The position numbers and the translations under genes are program-made. Below the pieces are notes generated by a model. The model ran no database searches. It saw nothing but the letters and a program-made list of their open reading frames with translations, and had not been told where the DNA came from. 59,464 nucleotides of DNA from an uncultured Pelagibacteraceae bacterium (GTDB lineage: Bacteria; Pseudomonadota; Alphaproteobacteria; Pelagibacterales; Pelagibacteraceae): the NCBI GenBank assembly GCA_902524635.1, contig CABZDY010000003.1, forward strand, positions 1-59,464, given 5' to 3'. Below are positions 34,041 to 43,182 of this stretch, piece after piece (the first letter of the stretch is position 1; each line of letters begins with the position of its first letter).

Positions 34041-34143
34041 TATTTTCCCTCTCGGTTATGTTTTTCTAAATTTAAACATAAAGAGAAAAAAAATTCAAAC
34101 AAAAGACAGTAATAAATTTCTCAAGATAATTATTTTACATAAT

Positions 34144-34160
34144 TACAACTTCAAGTTGTA
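34144..34160. promoter_or_regulatory. Inverted repeat upstream of dctP, candidate operator
   Basis: TACAACTT (34144-34151), one C, AAGTTGTA (34153-34160): a perfect 8+1+8 palindrome in the gap between the 2-hydroxyacid dehydrogenase stop and dctP. It could be a GntR/LacI-type operator for the TRAP operon, or the stem of a weak terminator for the upstream gene; no U tract follows, which favours the operator. Confidence 0.45.
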
Positions 34161-34164
34161 TCAT

Positions 34165-35133
34165 TTAAACAACTTCTGATAAAAGAGGTTTTTGCGAAAA
34201 AAAACATTTTATATTATCAACAGCTAACATGCTCATAGCTAATCGGGTTTCATGTGTCGCACTACCTACATGAGGAAGAACAAAACAATTTTCTAACTCT
34301 AGATATCTCTTATCAAGATTAGGTTCGTTATTGAAAACATCTAATCCAGCTCCATAAATTTTTTTATTTTGTAAAGCTTCAATTAGAGCATCATCATCTA
34401 CTGTTGATCCTCTGGAAGTATTTATAAAGACTGAATGTCTTGGAAACTGCTTTAAAGTTTCTGAATTAATTATATTTTTAGTTTCTGATGTAGCAGGAGT
34501 ATGTAAACTTATATAATCACAATTTGGAAGCATTGATTTTAAATCGGGGTAATAAGTTGCTTCTTTTTCTAAATCATTAGATAACTTATTTCTATTGTAA
34601 TAAACTATTTTCATTTTAAACGCTCTAGCCCTATCTGCAACTATTTGTCCAATCCTTCCCATACCTATTATACCTAAAGTTTTTCCAGTAATTTCATTAC
34701 CAACCATTAATTTAGTTATATCTGGTCTATGATCTTTCCAAGTATTTGACTTAACTAAATTATAAGCCTCACCAATTCTTCTTGACGATGCTAAAATTAA
34801 AAGGATTGTTATTTCTGCTACAGCATCGTTTAATACATTTGGCGTATTTGAAACTTTGATATTTTTTTCTTTGGCTGATTGTGTATGAATATTGTCGTAT
34901 CCAACTCCAACATGACCGATAATCTTTAATTTTCCATTTAAACTATCAAAAAAATTTTTATCTAATTTATCAAAACTTGTAGATATTAAACCATCATATT
35001 CATTAGAAAGTTTTATTAATTCCTCATATGTGTAAGGTTTATCTTCTAAATTAAGAGTTACATCAAATTCTTTTTTTAATGTTTCTTCAGCACCATCAGA
35101 AATTTTTCGAGAAACTAATATTTTTGGTTTCAT
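34165..35133 (-). CDS. D-2-hydroxyacid dehydrogenase (glyoxylate/hydroxypyruvate reductase-like)
   Basis: A 322-residue NAD(P) dehydrogenase. Cofactor motif GIIGMGRIGQIVADRA, catalytic Arg in INTSRGSTVDDDAL, and catalytic His in LPHVGSATHETR; VGYDNIHT precedes in the substrate domain. It reduces glyoxylate, hydroxypyruvate or 2-keto sugar acids. It abuts the dehydratase gene without a gap. Confidence 0.9.
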   Translation of the reverse strand: MKPKILVSRKISDGAEETLKKEFDVTLNLEDKPYTYEELIKLSNEYDGLISTSFDKLDKNFFDSLNGKLKIIGHVGVGYDNIHTQSAKEKNIKVSNTPNVLNDAVAEITILLILASSRRIGEAYNLVKSNTWKDHRPDITKLMVGNEITGKTLGIIGMGRIGQIVADRARAFKMKIVYYNRNKLSNDLEKEATYYPDLKSMLPNCDYISLHTPATSETKNIINSETLKQFPRHSVFINTSRGSTVDDDALIEALQNKKIYGAGLDVFNNEPNLDKRYLELENCFVLPHVGSATHETRLAMSMLAVDNIKCFFSQKPLLSEVV

Positions 35134-36909
35134 CTAATGAGAGTTTCTTAGAACACCTTTTGTTTTAGTGATATCTAAATATTGATCTCTTGACATAATA
35201 CATGCACCGTCTTCAAGTTGACCGACATTTGATCTAGATATTTCTTGCCACGGTGTTTGGTTTGTAAGTTTTTTTATCCTTTTCTTTTTTCTTCTTTTAA
35301 TAAATTCAAACTTTGTTATTTGAAGATCAACTCTTCTTTTATTAAGATCTATTGTCATTTTATCTCCTGTCTTAACAATTGCTAAATCACCACCAACGGC
35401 AGATTCTGGTGATACATGAAGAATAGATGGGCTTTCAGAGGTGCCACTCTGTCTTCCATCTCCAAGGGTTGGAAGTGCATTAATGCCCTTTTTTAGAAGT
35501 CTATCTGGTGGTTGCATATTAACTACCTCTGCAGAACCAGGGTATCCAACAGGTCCGCAACCTCTTATAATTAAAATAGAATTTTCATCTATTATTAGTT
35601 TCTTGCTATTGATCCTGTCATGATAATCCTCTGGACCTTCAAAAACTACTGCTTTTCCTTTAAAAACGTTTGGATGTTTAGGGTTTGATAAATATCTATC
35701 TCTAAATTCTTTACTAATTACTGACGTTTTCATAATTGCTGATGAAAAGAAATTTCCTTTCATAACTAGAAACCCGGCCTTATCAGTCAAATTATCTTTA
35801 AATGTTTTAATCACATCTCTATCTACATCGATTTTTTTTTTTAAATTTTGCGCAACTGTTTTGCCAGTTACAGTAATTAAGTTTTGGTGAATTTTATTAT
35901 TCTTCATTAATTCTTTCATGATTGCTGGTATTCCTCCAGCTCTGTAAAAACCTTCCATTAAATGTTCGCCTGCAGGTTGGCAGTTTGCTAATAAAGGTAT
36001 TTTGTGCCCAAGCTTTTGCCAATTAGATAAATCAAATTTAACACCCATATGTTTAGCAATTGCAATTAAATGTGTAGTACAATTACTAGAGGCTCCTATG
36101 GCACTTGCAACTATAACTGCATTTTCAAAAGCTTTCTTTGTCATAATTTTTGAAGGAGTTAAATCTTCGTGAACCATTTTTACAATTCTCGATCCGGTCT
36201 CAAAAGAAATTTGTTCTCTTTCTCTATAGGGAGCTGGTATTACTGCACATCCTGGTAAAGACATTCCCAATGCCTCAGCAACAGAATTCATTGATGAAGC
36301 AGTTCCCATTGTATTACAATGACCAGGGCTTGGTGAAGATGCTGCTGCCATATTCATAAATTCTTCGTAATTAATTTCTCCCTTAGCATGTAATCTTCTT
36401 GCTTCCCAAATAATAGTTCCTGAACCAGCTTTCTTACCTTTATAATTCCCATCAAGCATTGGACCACCAGATAAAACAATTGCAGGAATATTAACTGTTG
36501 CGGCTGCCATTAACGCTGCTGGGGTAGTTTTATCACATCCAGTTGTAAGTATAACTCCGTCAAGTGGGTATCCGTAAAGTATCTCAACCAAAGACAAATA
36601 TGACAAGTTTCTGTCCAACATTGCAGTAGGTTTTTTTCCAGTTTCTTGAATTGGGTGAGTAGGAAATTCCATCGGAATACCACCCGCTCTTCTAATTCCA
36701 TCTTTAATTCTTTTACTTAAATCCAAAAAATGTCTGTTACATGGAGATAAATCACTCCCAGATTGAGCTATTCCAATTATTGGATTTCCTGATTGAAGTT
36801 CTTTTCTTGTGAGACCGTAATTTAGATATCTTTCTAAATACATGGCTGTCATACCTGGATCTTTTGGGTCGTCAAACCATTGTTTACTTCTTAAATTCTT
36901 CTTTTTCAT
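35134..36909 (-). CDS. IlvD/Edd family dehydratase (sugar-acid type)
   Basis: A 591-residue Fe-S dehydratase. Candidate cluster Cys are in SDLSPCNRH, TTGCDKTTPA and SPSPGHCNTMGTAS. The N-terminus (RSKQWFDDPKDPGMTAMYLE) is characteristic of the pentonate/hexonate dehydratase branch (L-arabonate, D-xylonate, L-fuconate-type) rather than the branched-chain amino acid enzyme. It dehydrates an aldonate to a 2-keto-3-deoxy acid. It diverges from the UxaA-like gene. Confidence 0.9.
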   Translation of the reverse strand: MKKKNLRSKQWFDDPKDPGMTAMYLERYLNYGLTRKELQSGNPIIGIAQSGSDLSPCNRHFLDLSKRIKDGIRRAGGIPMEFPTHPIQETGKKPTAMLDRNLSYLSLVEILYGYPLDGVILTTGCDKTTPAALMAAATVNIPAIVLSGGPMLDGNYKGKKAGSGTIIWEARRLHAKGEINYEEFMNMAAASSPSPGHCNTMGTASSMNSVAEALGMSLPGCAVIPAPYREREQISFETGSRIVKMVHEDLTPSKIMTKKAFENAVIVASAIGASSNCTTHLIAIAKHMGVKFDLSNWQKLGHKIPLLANCQPAGEHLMEGFYRAGGIPAIMKELMKNNKIHQNLITVTGKTVAQNLKKKIDVDRDVIKTFKDNLTDKAGFLVMKGNFFSSAIMKTSVISKEFRDRYLSNPKHPNVFKGKAVVFEGPEDYHDRINSKKLIIDENSILIIRGCGPVGYPGSAEVVNMQPPDRLLKKGINALPTLGDGRQSGTSESPSILHVSPESAVGGDLAIVKTGDKMTIDLNKRRVDLQITKFEFIKRRKKKRIKKLTNQTPWQEISRSNVGQLEDGACIMSRDQYLDITKTKGVLRNSH

Positions 36910-36956
36910 AAAATAATAAAATATATTATAGTGATATATAAAACCTAAATTAAAAA
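36910..36956. promoter_or_regulatory. Short divergent promoter region
   Basis: Only 47 bases separate the divergent dehydratase genes, and they contain the AT-rich stretch ATATATTATAGTGATATATA, which offers -10-like hexamers on both strands and a short inverted repeat (TATAT/ATATA). Two sugar-acid dehydratases would then be controlled from one point. Exact boxes cannot be fixed. Confidence 0.3.
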
Positions 36957-38462
36957 ATGAATAGTCTAATTGTACTCAATAAAAATGATAATGTAGGCGT
37001 AAGTCAATTTATTATACCAGAAAAAACGAAAATTAATGGTCAAGAGATAAGTACTATTGATCCTATACCGTTTGGACACAAAGTTTGCTTAAAACCAATA
37101 AACAAAGGTGATCCTATAATTAAGTATGACCAGATAATTGGATTTGCTTCAAAAAATATTACTGCTGGTGAACATGTTCATTCTCATAATTTAGAATTTA
37201 AAGAATTTGATAGAGAATTTCAGGTAAAAAGTAAAAAAACAATTATTGATGAAAAAGTCGATACCTTTTTCAGTGGAATATTAAGAGATAACGGTCAAGT
37301 AGCTACTAGAAATTATATAGGTATTGTTAGTACAGTTAATTGTTCAGCAACTGTTACTAAAATGATTGTTGAAAAAATAAAATATTCTAACATTTTAAAT
37401 GATTACCCTAACATTGATGGCATAGTTCCAATTACTCACTCAACTGGATGTGGAATGAATACTGCAAGCGAAGGAATGCAAATGTTTCAAAGAACAATTG
37501 ATGGTTTTAAGAACCATCCAAATTTTTCTCATGTATTTGTTATTGGTTTAGGGTGTGAATGTGCTCAAGTGAGTTTGTTTGATGAATCTTTAAAAAAACA
37601 TAATAGGATTCATTTTTTAACAATTCAGGACGAAGGTGGAACTAAAAAAATTGTCGAAAAAGTTCTATCGCAAATAAAAAATTTATTACCTGGGGCTAAC
37701 AAAATTAAGAGAGTACCTCAGTCTGTTAGTCATTTAACTTTAGCTCTTCAATGTGGAGGATCAGATGGATACTCTGGTATTACTGCAAATCCAGCTTTAG
37801 GTGTTGCAGCTGATTTGTTAGTTAAAAAAGGTGGGAGTTCAATATTATCTGAAACTCCTGAAATTTACGGGGCTGAGCATCTTCTAATTAATAGAGCTAA
37901 CAGCCAAGAAACAGCAGACAAATTAATAGAAAGATTAAAATGGTGGAAAAACTATACTTTAATTAATAACAGTACAATGGATAATAATCCTGCTCCTGGA
38001 AATAAACGAGGTGGTTTAACTACTATACTTGAAAAGTCACTGGGTGCAGTTGCAAAAGGTGGTAAATCAATTTTAGAAGATGTACTTGAATACGCAGAAC
38101 CATTAAAAAATAAAGGTTTTAACTTTATGGACTCTCCAGGATATGACCCAGTGTCTGTAACAGGTCAAGTTGCTTCAGGTGCAAATGTAATTTGTTTTAC
38201 AACAGGTAGAGGTTCATGTTTTGGATGCAAACCTGTTCCAAGTTTAAAATTATCTACAAATACTGCGATGTATGAAAAGATGGAAGAAGATATGGATATA
38301 AATTGTGGGACTATTGCAGAAGGTAAAGAAGACATTGAAAAAGTTGGAAATAGAATATTTGATCTAGTTGTAAAAACTGCTTCAGGAAATAAATCAAAAA
38401 GTGAAATAAATGGCTACGGTGATGAGGAGTTTAATCCTTGGCAAGTAGGCGTGGTAATGTAA
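36957..38462 (+). CDS. uxaA: Altronate/galactarate dehydratase family (UxaA-like)
   Basis: A 501-residue protein with an N-terminal SAF domain (AGEHVHSHNLEF) and the UxaA catalytic part: GYVSTVN-like IGIVSTVNCSATV, THSTGCGMNTASEG, GLGCECAQ, LQCGGSDGYSGITANPALG, and GRGSCFGCKPVPSLKLSTNT. It dehydrates a hexonate/aldarate. It includes both SAF and C-terminal domains in one chain, like E. coli UxaA. The exact substrate is inferred from family only. Confidence 0.9.
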   Translation: MNSLIVLNKNDNVGVSQFIIPEKTKINGQEISTIDPIPFGHKVCLKPINKGDPIIKYDQIIGFASKNITAGEHVHSHNLEFKEFDREFQVKSKKTIIDEKVDTFFSGILRDNGQVATRNYIGIVSTVNCSATVTKMIVEKIKYSNILNDYPNIDGIVPITHSTGCGMNTASEGMQMFQRTIDGFKNHPNFSHVFVIGLGCECAQVSLFDESLKKHNRIHFLTIQDEGGTKKIVEKVLSQIKNLLPGANKIKRVPQSVSHLTLALQCGGSDGYSGITANPALGVAADLLVKKGGSSILSETPEIYGAEHLLINRANSQETADKLIERLKWWKNYTLINNSTMDNNPAPGNKRGGLTTILEKSLGAVAKGGKSILEDVLEYAEPLKNKGFNFMDSPGYDPVSVTGQVASGANVICFTTGRGSCFGCKPVPSLKLSTNTAMYEKMEEDMDINCGTIAEGKEDIEKVGNRIFDLVVKTASGNKSKSEINGYGDEEFNPWQVGVVM

Positions 38463-38490
38463 CTTTTTGATAAATTTTTCATAAATTATC

Positions 38491-39372
38491 ATGTCAGAAA
38501 ATCAAAAAGCTTCTCTAATTAAGGTTATTTTTCTATCTACTTCAGGTTTTTTTTTATTTGTATGTATGGACACAACTGCAAAATATTTAGGAAATGTTAT
38601 GTCAGTTACGCAAGTTGTATGGGGAAGATTTTTTTTTCACTTCTTGGCTCTTTGTGTTTATTTTGTAATCATTAAGCCTAAACTTAATTTAACGAGAAAT
38701 TTTAAGATTCAAATAATCAGATCGTTGTTAATGGTTACAGCAACATTTTTTATGTTTAACTCATTACAAAGATTTGATTTAGTAGACATATATGTGGTTT
38801 TTTTTAGCGCTCCATTAATTGTATCTCTTTTATCAGCATATTTTTTAAAAGACGTATTATCTCCTAAAGGCACAATCTTAATGTTGCTAAGTTTTGGATC
38901 AATTATTTATGCTCTAGGACCTAGCATGAAAGTGTTATCGCTTGAGTTAATTTTCCCTATTGTACCACCATTATGTTGGGCTATTTATCAATTCTTTACA
39001 AAACTTATCTCAGTAAACAATGAGCCTTTCTCAGCAGTTTTTTATACTGCAGTTACTGGAGCCTTGATATTTTCAATTTATATTTCTTTTAATTGGGTGG
39101 CAATAGAAAATAGTATTTATTGGATTGGTTTAGTTGCTATGGGAATTTTTGGTTTCATAAGTCATTTTATAATTATTTATGCAATTCAATTATCTAATTT
39201 ATCATTTGTAACTAATTTTCAATATTCTCAATTACTATGGTCAACAATAATTAACTTTTTAATTTTTGGGGTTCCTGCAGATATAAGTAAAATAATTGGT
39301 CTTATTGGAATTATAATTTTTGGAGTTTTGTTTATTAGAGTTGAGGGAACAAACAAGATTAAAAAAAATTAA
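38491..39372 (+). CDS. EamA/DMT-family transporter
   Basis: A 293-residue, about ten-helix inner-membrane protein with two EamA repeats (e.g. VWGRFFFHFLALCVYF in the first, QYSQLLWSTIINFLIFGVPAD in the second). DMT proteins export or import small metabolites; the substrate is unknown. Its TAA overlaps the opposite-strand stop of the next gene (TTAA at 39369-39372). Confidence 0.9.
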   Translation: MSENQKASLIKVIFLSTSGFFLFVCMDTTAKYLGNVMSVTQVVWGRFFFHFLALCVYFVIIKPKLNLTRNFKIQIIRSLLMVTATFFMFNSLQRFDLVDIYVVFFSAPLIVSLLSAYFLKDVLSPKGTILMLLSFGSIIYALGPSMKVLSLELIFPIVPPLCWAIYQFFTKLISVNNEPFSAVFYTAVTGALIFSIYISFNWVAIENSIYWIGLVAMGIFGFISHFIIIYAIQLSNLSFVTNFQYSQLLWSTIINFLIFGVPADISKIIGLIGIIIFGVLFIRVEGTNKIKKN

Positions 39373-40409
39373 TTAACTCTAATTTTTTTTCCCAATTTAG
39401 AGCTTTTATTTATTGCATCAAAAATTATTAAAGAATTTAATCCATCCTTACCAGTTACTTTTGGTCTTTCTTTTTTCAAAACTACTCTAGAAAAGTGATC
39501 GATCTGATTAATTAAGGTTTCATTACTTTTTTGAACTTTAATTTTATTATTAAAAATATTATTCCACCAACTTCTTTCTTTTTTATAGTACCATAACTTT
39601 AAATTAGGAAATTGAACAGAACCTCTAGTTCCTCCAATAAAATAAGAAGATTGGTCAGTTATTGGATAATCAGGATTTTCCCCAGCTGTTAATTCATAGC
39701 TCCATGGTGAAGTTATAGTATCAGATATGTTTAGAGTACATAAAGTTCCAGATTTAAAAAATAAATTAACTGAAGCTGTATCTTCAACCTTATATTTTCT
39801 AATATTATTTGATTTAAACGCCTGAACATATTTAACAGGACCAAGTAAATAACAAATCATATCAATATCATGTACTAAATTAATACCTAATGGTCCACCA
39901 CCCTTGCTTACTCTCCATTTTTCATTAAAATATTCTTTATGTTTATATAGCCAGCATAAAATATTTGCAGATACAATTTTTCCAAGTTTTTTATTTTCTA
40001 TTATTTTTTTAACATTATTAACAATTGAATTATGGCGTCTGTGATATCCTATCAATAATGAAGTTTTGTTTGAGTGTGCACTTTTAATAATTTTTTTTGC
40101 AGATTTAATATTATCTGAAATTGGCTTCTCTAATAAAACAGGAATTTTAGATTTCAAAAATTGAACTGTATCATTTTCATGTAAAACATTGGGTGTTGCA
40201 ATTATCACTGCATCGGGTTTATTTTTTGCTAATAAAATTTTGATTTTTTTATAAAGTGGTACATTGAATTTTTTAGACAATTCTATCCCAGTTTTTTTTA
40301 TTTCAACAATTGAGTGAAGAGATGCAAATTTTGATTTTTGAATAGCTTTAATATGTTGTAGTCCCATTAAACCTATTCCAACAACTGATATTTTAATTTT
40401 TTTGGGCAC
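39369..40409 (-). CDS. Gfo/Idh/MocA family oxidoreductase
   Basis: An NAD(P) sugar or inositol dehydrogenase, 346 residues from a GTG at 40409. Rossmann motif SVVGIGLMGLQHIKAI, EKP motif in VLLEKPISDN and catalytic region GGPLGINLVHDIDM. The frame continues to 40463 inside the SDR gene, but that start would overlap by 43 bases and adds a basic non-family segment, so I chose the GTG. Substrate unknown. Confidence 0.83.
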   Translation of the reverse strand: MPKKIKISVVGIGLMGLQHIKAIQKSKFASLHSIVEIKKTGIELSKKFNVPLYKKIKILLAKNKPDAVIIATPNVLHENDTVQFLKSKIPVLLEKPISDNIKSAKKIIKSAHSNKTSLLIGYHRRHNSIVNNVKKIIENKKLGKIVSANILCWLYKHKEYFNEKWRVSKGGGPLGINLVHDIDMICYLLGPVKYVQAFKSNNIRKYKVEDTASVNLFFKSGTLCTLNISDTITSPWSYELTAGENPDYPITDQSSYFIGGTRGSVQFPNLKLWYYKKERSWWNNIFNNKIKVQKSNETLINQIDHFSRVVLKKERPKVTGKDGLNSLIIFDAINKSSKLGKKIRVN

Positions 40410-40420
40410 CTTTGTAGATT

Positions 40421-41182
40421 TTAAGTGATACCAGCGTCTATAATAAAGTTTTGTTTTGTGCATCCTGAGGATATATCAGAAGAAAGATGAACAACTAAGC
40501 TAGCCACGTCATCAGGTTTAAGTTGTCTCTTTAAACATTGTTTATCAAGAATAAATTTTTTATATTTTGGCGTTAACCAATGTTTTATCTGTCTTTCTGT
40601 AGCAATTGATCCAGGTGTAACTGAGTTACATCTAATATTATATTTACCAAACTCTCGCGCAAAAGATCTGGTTAAACCAATAACAGCTGACTTTGCTGTC
40701 TCGTAAGCAACTTTATCACCTTCACCTAACATCCATGAAACTGAGCTTAAATTCACGATAGCGCCACCATTATTTTTAATCATTCCTTTTAAAACAGCTT
40801 TAATTGTGAAGAAAAAATGCTTTAAATTCACATCCATTCTATTATTCCAATATTCCTCATCTACTTGATCTGTAGAGTGTCTATCATCATTAGCTGCGTT
40901 ATTAATTAAAATATCTATTGGGCCTTTTGATTTAATAATTTTTTTAATAATACCTTCCAATTTTTTTATTTTTACTAGATTACATTCAATGAAATGTGGT
41001 GTTCTAAGACCTTTTTTTTTTAAGTCTTTAATTAATTTATTTGAATCCTTTTTATTTATGTCTACGAAATAAACTTCACACTCTTGTTCACAAAAATGTT
41101 TAACTATTGAAGCACCTATTCCTGAACCACCACCTGTGATAAAAACTTTTTTGTTTTTTAAATCAAAATATTTTACTTTCAT
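40421..41182 (-). CDS. Short-chain dehydrogenase
   Basis: A 253-residue SDR. Cofactor site FITGGGSGIGASIV, NNAAND, catalytic Ser in NLSSVSWMLGEG and YETAKSAV with Tyr/Lys. Located just after the ABC ATPase gene, so it may oxidise the imported sugar (sugar 1-dehydrogenase-like). Substrate unproven. Confidence 0.87.
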   Translation of the reverse strand: MKVKYFDLKNKKVFITGGGSGIGASIVKHFCEQECEVYFVDINKKDSNKLIKDLKKKGLRTPHFIECNLVKIKKLEGIIKKIIKSKGPIDILINNAANDDRHSTDQVDEEYWNNRMDVNLKHFFFTIKAVLKGMIKNNGGAIVNLSSVSWMLGEGDKVAYETAKSAVIGLTRSFAREFGKYNIRCNSVTPGSIATERQIKHWLTPKYKKFILDKQCLKRQLKPDDVASLVVHLSSDISSGCTKQNFIIDAGIT

Positions 41183-42277
41183 TTATATCCTTTCCTCTGT
41201 TTTAGCATCAAATAACGAAATTTGTGTTAAATCAAAAAATAAATTTGTATTTTTTGACAGCTCAATTTTTATTGTTGAGGGAAATTTTGCTAATACTTCT
41301 TGATTTTCATAATCAAATGTCATTATCTGCTCATGACCTATATACTCACTTAAATCAGCTTTTAAATTAATCTCAAAATCACTTTCATTAGATTTTTTAA
41401 AGAATATATGTTCTGGTCTAATTCCAAAAAAAACTTCTTTATTATTTAAATTAGATTTTTCATTGAAATTATATCCATTTATTGGAATTTCAACATTAGA
41501 ACCATTAGCAATAAATGAAATGTTATTAGAACTTTCTTTAAGATTACCTTTAATCAAATTCATTGAAGGAGATCCAATAAAATCTGCTACAAAGGTATTA
41601 CTAGGTTTATTGTAAATATTTTCTGGAGTATCATTTTGTTGAATTACACCGTGATTCATGATTGCAATATTTGTACCTAAACTCATTGCTTCTGTTTGAT
41701 CGTGCGTTACATAAACTACTGTTGTTTTAAGTTGTTGATGAAGTTTTTTTATTTCTCGTCTCATCTCAACTCTTAATTTTGCATCTAAATTAGATAAAGG
41801 TTCATCAAATAAAAATATTCTTGGTTCTCTCACAAGCGCTCTCCCGATTGCAACACGTTGTCTTTGCCCGCCTGATAACTGTGAAGGTTTTCTCTCTAAT
41901 AGTGCGTCTACTTGTAAAAATTTTGATACTTTTTCTAGCTGTTCTTCTATTTTCTCTTTTGAAACTTTTGCTTGTTTAAGTCCAAAAATCATGTTCTCAC
42001 GTACATTCATTGACGGGTACAAAGCATACGATTGAAATACCATTGCAATATTTCGGTCTTTTGGTTCTACTTTACTTACATTATAATCATCAATATGAAC
42101 ATTACCCTCATTAATAGTTTCTAAGCCTGCAATAATGTTTAGCAAAGTTGATTTACCACACCCTGAAGGACCTAAAAGAACTAAGAAATTTCCTTCATCT
42201 ATCTCTAGATTAATTTTTCTTAAAACCTCAGTGGATCCAAAGTTTTTTGATAATTCCTCAATTCTTAATGTTTTCAT
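41183..42277 (-). CDS. Sugar ABC transporter ATP-binding protein (UgpC/MalK type)
   Basis: A 364-residue ATPase. Walker A GPSGCGKST, signature LSGGQRQRVAIGRAL, Walker B IFLFDEPLSNLDAKLR, and a C-terminal TOBE-type regulatory domain (FFGIRPEHIFF). It powers the two permeases encoded just upstream. Substrate class: mono- or disaccharides or polyols. Confidence 0.94.
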   Translation of the reverse strand: MKTLRIEELSKNFGSTEVLRKINLEIDEGNFLVLLGPSGCGKSTLLNIIAGLETINEGNVHIDDYNVSKVEPKDRNIAMVFQSYALYPSMNVRENMIFGLKQAKVSKEKIEEQLEKVSKFLQVDALLERKPSQLSGGQRQRVAIGRALVREPRIFLFDEPLSNLDAKLRVEMRREIKKLHQQLKTTVVYVTHDQTEAMSLGTNIAIMNHGVIQQNDTPENIYNKPSNTFVADFIGSPSMNLIKGNLKESSNNISFIANGSNVEIPINGYNFNEKSNLNNKEVFFGIRPEHIFFKKSNESDFEINLKADLSEYIGHEQIMTFDYENQEVLAKFPSTIKIELSKNTNLFFDLTQISLFDAKTEERI

Positions 42278-42279
42278 TA

Positions 42280-43182
42280 TTATCCTTTCACTGCTCCTGA
42301 GGTTAATCCTCTAATAAAATATTTACCAGCTAAAACATATACAATAAGTGTTGGAATACCCGCAATTATAGCAGATGCCATATCTACGTTATATTCTTTA
42401 ACACTTGTGCTTGATAAAACCATGTTATTTAAAGCAACTTGAATTGGTGCTGCTTTTCCAAATGAAAAAGTTGATCCAAACAAAAAGTCATTCCAGATTT
42501 GCGTAAATTGCCAAATAACAGTCACAACAATAATGGGTGCTGAAATTGGAAGTAAAATTTTAAAAAATATTTTAAAGAAACCTGCTCCATCAATTCGTGC
42601 AGCTTTTACTAATTCTGTAGGAACAGAAATATAGTAATTTCTAAAAAACAAAGTTGTGAATGGAATTCCATAAACTGTGTGGACTAATACTAGTCCTATT
42701 ATAGAATTTGATATTCCTAAAACTCCAAGAGTTCTTGCCATTGGTAACAGAATTGCCTGAAATGGAATAAAACATCCAAATAGTAAAAAAAGAAAAACCC
42801 ATTGATCTCCTTTAAATCTCCATTTTGTTAAAACATATCCAGTCATAGCTCCTATAAATGTGGAAAAAAATACAGCTGGAACAACCATCTTGAATGAATT
42901 CCAAAAATATGGTCTTAAAAAGGTATCACCTGCTCCATATCCTCTACCTCCCCATGCAACTGCCCAGGATTCAAAATTTAATCCACTTGGCCACGTTAAA
43001 AGTGTTCCTTGACGGATTTCCTCCATAGTTTTTAATGAAGTTACTACCATTACGTATAGAGGAAAAATAAAATACAATGCAAAAAGTATTAAAGCAAAAT
43101 ACAAAAACCATCTCAAAAACATATTTGTATATTTAGACTTCATTTCAAGTTGTTTGTATGAAGTCTGTGACTTATCTTGCAT
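42280..43182 (-). CDS. Sugar ABC transporter permease (MalG/UgpE type)
   Basis: A 300-residue inner-membrane permease with six helices and the EAA loop in AARIDGAGFFKIFFKILLP. The N-terminal FPLYVMVVTSLKTMEEIRQG segment is typical of the MalG-type subunit. It overlaps the first permease by 11 bases. Confidence 0.93.
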   Translation of the reverse strand: MQDKSQTSYKQLEMKSKYTNMFLRWFLYFALILFALYFIFPLYVMVVTSLKTMEEIRQGTLLTWPSGLNFESWAVAWGGRGYGAGDTFLRPYFWNSFKMVVPAVFFSTFIGAMTGYVLTKWRFKGDQWVFLFLLFGCFIPFQAILLPMARTLGVLGISNSIIGLVLVHTVYGIPFTTLFFRNYYISVPTELVKAARIDGAGFFKIFFKILLPISAPIIVVTVIWQFTQIWNDFLFGSTFSFGKAAPIQVALNNMVLSSTSVKEYNVDMASAIIAGIPTLIVYVLAGKYFIRGLTSGAVKG

